From Actinospica acidithermotolerans (lineage in GTDB: Bacteria > Actinomycetota > Actinomycetes > Streptomycetales > Catenulisporaceae), in contig NZ_JAGSOH010000019.1 in assembly GCF_018139625.1 (NCBI RefSeq), positions 18,604 to 82,603 on the forward strand: 64,000 nt of DNA, written 5' to 3'. The notes below the pieces were generated by a model. It did no database searches. It saw only the letters and a program-made list of their open reading frames with translations, and was not told the DNA's origin. Position numbers and translations under genes: made by a program. Below, in pieces: positions 61,716 through 64,000 of the stretch; the first letter of the stretch is position 1; every line of letters starts with the position of its first letter.

Positions 61716-62624
61716 ATGAGCGACGGCAGCTACAACTACGCGAATCTCGTCATCGATTACAGCCTGCTGAATCAGGCGGCGACCGACATCTCGGCCCTCT
61801 CGCCCGAGATCTCGAAGATCAAGGGGGCCGCCCACGCGGTGTACCGCGGCGGCGAGACCTACAGCGTGCCCGGCCAGAACAACGACAACAACGCGGAGCT
61901 CGGCCCGTACGAGGGCGGCCTGTACGGCGCGATGGGCCGGTTCTACGGCCGGTGGGCCACCGACATGTCGAACGCGATGGACTCGCTCAACAAGATGGCC
62001 GGGTACTTCAAGGGCGTCGCCGACAGCTTCATGGAGACCGACGCCTCTCAGGCCGCCGGCCTCAACATGAGCGCCGCCATGTCCGCAGTCCTGCGCTACC
62101 CGATGGCGCTGGACCAGTGGTACACCGACCAGGCCAACGCGGCGAAGGAGGGCGTTGCCTTCACCGAGCCCGAGCCGACTGCCCCGAGCAGTCCCTTCAG
62201 CCTGGCCGGCAGCAACAACAACGTGACCACGACGTACACCACGCAGACTGACACCAACGTGCCGGACGCCGACAAGTCCTCGCACACGACGAACGAGGTG
62301 TTCGCCAGCGAGACCACCACGGTGACCGTCAACGGCATGACCTACAAGGAGACCACGACGTTCCAGGCCGACCAGGGCTGGGGCACGAACGGCTCCCCGA
62401 CGCAGAACACGACGCAGGTCATCAACAACCCGGACGGCTCGACCGACACCATCACCACCACGACGAACACCAGCGGCGCCGGGAACATGACCGACGTCAA
62501 CAGCGACGGCACCACCACCACGTACACGCGCGCCGACTGGAACTCGCCTTGGGTGGACACCTCGCCCACGGACACGAGCTCCTCGACCAGCAGCGGCCCC
62601 GACGCCGCTCCGTTCGTCGACTAG
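61716..62624 (+). CDS. WXG100/ESX-like secreted protein with Thr-rich tail
   Basis: A 302-residue protein. The first 150 residues are helical (YSLLNQAATDISALSPEISK and LYGAMGRFYGRWATDMSNAM then SLNKMAGYFKGVADSF), as expected of a long ESX-type protein. The other half is an Asn/Thr/Ser-rich, low-complexity tail (TTTTNTSGAGN). No signal peptide is seen, which fits T7SS export. GGAAGGAG lies 13 bases before ATG 61716. It is followed by the smaller WXG100-like gene; the two could form a pair. Confidence 0.62.
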   Translation: MSDGSYNYANLVIDYSLLNQAATDISALSPEISKIKGAAHAVYRGGETYSVPGQNNDNNAELGPYEGGLYGAMGRFYGRWATDMSNAMDSLNKMAGYFKGVADSFMETDASQAAGLNMSAAMSAVLRYPMALDQWYTDQANAAKEGVAFTEPEPTAPSSPFSLAGSNNNVTTTYTTQTDTNVPDADKSSHTTNEVFASETTTVTVNGMTYKETTTFQADQGWGTNGSPTQNTTQVINNPDGSTDTITTTTNTSGAGNMTDVNSDGTTTTYTRADWNSPWVDTSPTDTSSSTSSGPDAAPFVD

Positions 62625-62732
62625 TCCGCCGGAGGGCCCGACCGCCGGACACCACCAGACCGCCGGGTCGCCGAGACCTGGCCGGCCACCAGGCCACCGC
62701 CCACACCACTCCGAACCGAAAGGCAGCCAGCC

Positions 62733-63050
62733 ATGCCCGATATCGATATCAATTACGACGACATCACCCAGGCCTCCACCCTGCTGAACAACGCCGCGAA
62801 CAACACCATCGCGCCGGAGCTCACGACCCTGTACAACCGGGTCGACGCGCTGCTCAAGGACGGCGGCGGCCTGTACATGATGCAGACCAGCCCGGCGATC
62901 TGGGCCCAGTACGAGCAGTTCGACACCTCGGCCCGCCAGTGCGTCTCGGCGATCACCAGCTTCGCCAGCATGTTCTCCAGCCTGGTCACCAACCTGCAGT
63001 CGATGGACAAGAACCTGGCCTACAACGTCTCGAACCCCTCCGGCGGCTGA
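62733..63050 (+). CDS. WXG100-like small secreted protein
   Basis: A 105-residue helical-hairpin protein of the EsxA/EsxB size. Helix 1 (INYDDITQASTLLNNAANNT) and helix 2 (SARQCVSAITSFASMFSSLV) flank a turn with GGGLYMMQTSPAIW. The strict WxG motif is absent, so the call rests on size, helix pattern and context. YNRVD matches the YxxxD/E export signal pattern, but it is inside helix 1. ATG 62733 follows AAAGGCAGCCAGCC. Confidence 0.68.
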   Translation: MPDIDINYDDITQASTLLNNAANNTIAPELTTLYNRVDALLKDGGGLYMMQTSPAIWAQYEQFDTSARQCVSAITSFASMFSSLVTNLQSMDKNLAYNVSNPSGG

Positions 63051-63092
63051 TCCGCGGCCGCGGATCCGGCCGAGGGATCGCCGGGCGCGGGG

Positions 63093-63112
63093 CGCCGCGG
63101 CGGTCCGCGGCG
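63093..63112. terminator. short GC hairpin after the WXG100-like gene
   Basis: 8-bp arms CGCCGCGG / CCGCGGCG around CGGT, 43 bases after the stop codon. No U-tract. Confidence 0.35.
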
Positions 63113-63181
63113 GACGGCGGCGGACGGCCGCGGCCGGGAAGCGAAGGGGGCTTGGCGGGCCCGCAGGACGTGGAGGAGAAA

Positions 63182-64000
63182 GTGACCGTGATGCCGGGCT
63201 CCCCCCAGGCGATCTTCGCGGACCTGGCGGCGTCGCTCGGCGTGACCGAGCTGGTGCCGCTGGCGCAGGGTGGGCAGAAGTTCGTACTGCGCGCGCTGCG
63301 CGAGGGGCAGCCCGTCGCGGTCAAGGCCATGCTGGTTCCGCCCGGCCCGGCCTACGCCGCCGCGCTGGACCGGGCGCGCCGGGAGACCGGGATACTCGCG
63401 GCGGTCGACTCGCCGCGAGTGGTCCGGCTTCTCGGCGAACTCCGGGAACTGCGCTACGACGGCGTCCTGCCGTACGGCGTCGCGTGGGTCGAGGAACTGC
63501 TCGACGGCACCGACCTGGACAAGCTCCTGGGCACGCCGTGGCCGCCGGTCGAGGCGGCCCGGCTGCTCCTGCACCTGGCCGAGGCTTTGGCCGCCCTGCA
63601 CGAGAAGGGCATCGTCCACCGCGACCTGAACCCGGTCAACGTCCGCAAGCGAGCGGACGGCGCCTACTGCGTCATGGACCCCGGCCTCGCCCACCGAGCC
63701 GACGAGCCCGACCCCGCCGACGCCCACTGCATCGGCACCGTCGGCTACCTGAGCCCCGAACACGCCCCCGGTGCCAAGGTCGTTCCGCAGAGCGACGTCT
63801 ACTGCCTCGGCATCCTGATCTACCGCGCCCTGACCGGCGACCTCCCCCCGAAGCCCGACGCAGCTCTCCCGATGGACCCGTCCGACATGAAGCTCCTCCC
63901 CGAGGGCCCCGAGCCCCTGGCCACGATCGTCCGACGTTGCCTCCATCCCGACCCCACGCACCGCTACCTCAACGGCGCCGCACTCCTCACAGAGCTGGCT
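63182..64000 (+). CDS. atypical Ser/Thr kinase-like protein, cut by the window end
   Basis: 273 residues are visible, and the frame is still open at 64000. The fold is Hanks-type: LAQGGQKFVLRA replaces the Gly loop, VAVKAM carries the ATP-binding Lys, and the catalytic loop is HRDLNPVNVR, where Asn replaces the usual Lys. The metal-binding motif is VMDPGLAHR, with DPG in place of DFG, followed by SPEHAPG. Essential Asp residues remain, so weak activity is possible. The GTG at 63182 follows GGAGGAGAAA. It may phosphorylate or bind the T7SS-like proteins upstream. Confidence 0.72.
   Translation, partial: MTVMPGSPQAIFADLAASLGVTELVPLAQGGQKFVLRALREGQPVAVKAMLVPPGPAYAAALDRARRETGILAAVDSPRVVRLLGELRELRYDGVLPYGVAWVEELLDGTDLDKLLGTPWPPVEAARLLLHLAEALAALHEKGIVHRDLNPVNVRKRADGAYCVMDPGLAHRADEPDPADAHCIGTVGYLSPEHAPGAKVVPQSDVYCLGILIYRALTGDLPPKPDAALPMDPSDMKLLPEGPEPLATIVRRCLHPDPTHRYLNGAALLTELA

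Noticed and set aside
1..64000. tRNA or rRNA genes
   Set aside because: I looked for the conserved T-loop GGTTCGAATCC pattern and rRNA signatures and saw none that fold convincingly.

Overview
This is a 64-kb piece of a very GC-rich chromosome. Nearly every codon of the real genes ends in G or C, GTG starts are common, many genes overlap by 4 bases (ATGA or GTGA), and several genes look leaderless. Together with F420-type and IclR/LuxR-rich content, Tat-exported glycosidases, Ser/Thr kinases and type VII secretion (T7SS) proteins, this points to a filamentous actinomycete. I cannot name the genus from the sequence. No rRNA, tRNA or CRISPR array was seen.

Left part (1-9 kb): a cut amino-acid permease, a GT1 glycosyltransferase, a cupin with a palindromic operator, a deazaflavin-type oxidoreductase, glucose-6-phosphate dehydrogenase, a beta-lactamase-fold hydrolase, an 800-bp gene-poor stretch (palindromes, nested inverted repeats, a decayed dihydrofolate-reductase-like gene) and a 14-TM-type drug exporter. 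Region 9.2-15 kb is a small catabolic island: citryl-CoA-lyase-like enzyme plus class III CoA-transferase on one strand, an IclR regulator, and a LigB/LigA-type extradiol dioxygenase plus amidohydrolase on the other. The same 14-bp palindrome lies before both operons. Region 15-25 kb has a DUF4383 membrane protein, an SDR/DUF2867 protein and two large Tat-exported alpha-L-rhamnosidases with LacI-like operator sequences upstream.

Region 25-36 kb holds a CsbD-like stress protein, a translationally coupled kinase-patatin-acyltransferase operon (membrane lipid turnover), and a four-gene FtsX/MacB-type ABC exporter. A 169-bp foldback element (MITE) sits exactly on the stop codon of the next gene.

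The right part (36.5-64 kb) is the most unusual. A 3,218-residue protein begins with a T7SS-substrate-like domain and carries about 13 ten-residue repeats and about 11 repeats of 77 residues. It is followed by a LamG surface protein, a LysM-lytic transglycosylase, a beta-helix protein fused to an EccA/CbxX-type AAA+ ATPase, a second divergently transcribed beta-helix protein (both share a 25-bp palindrome), an unknown protein, a free-standing N-terminal half of an EccC/FtsK-type protein without its ATPase motor, an alpha/beta hydrolase, a LuxR-sigma-LuxR regulator block, two WXG100-like proteins and a kinase-like gene cut by the window edge. I read this as an accessory T7SS-like surface or competition locus. 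The motor and channel genes (EccB/C/D) are not in the window.
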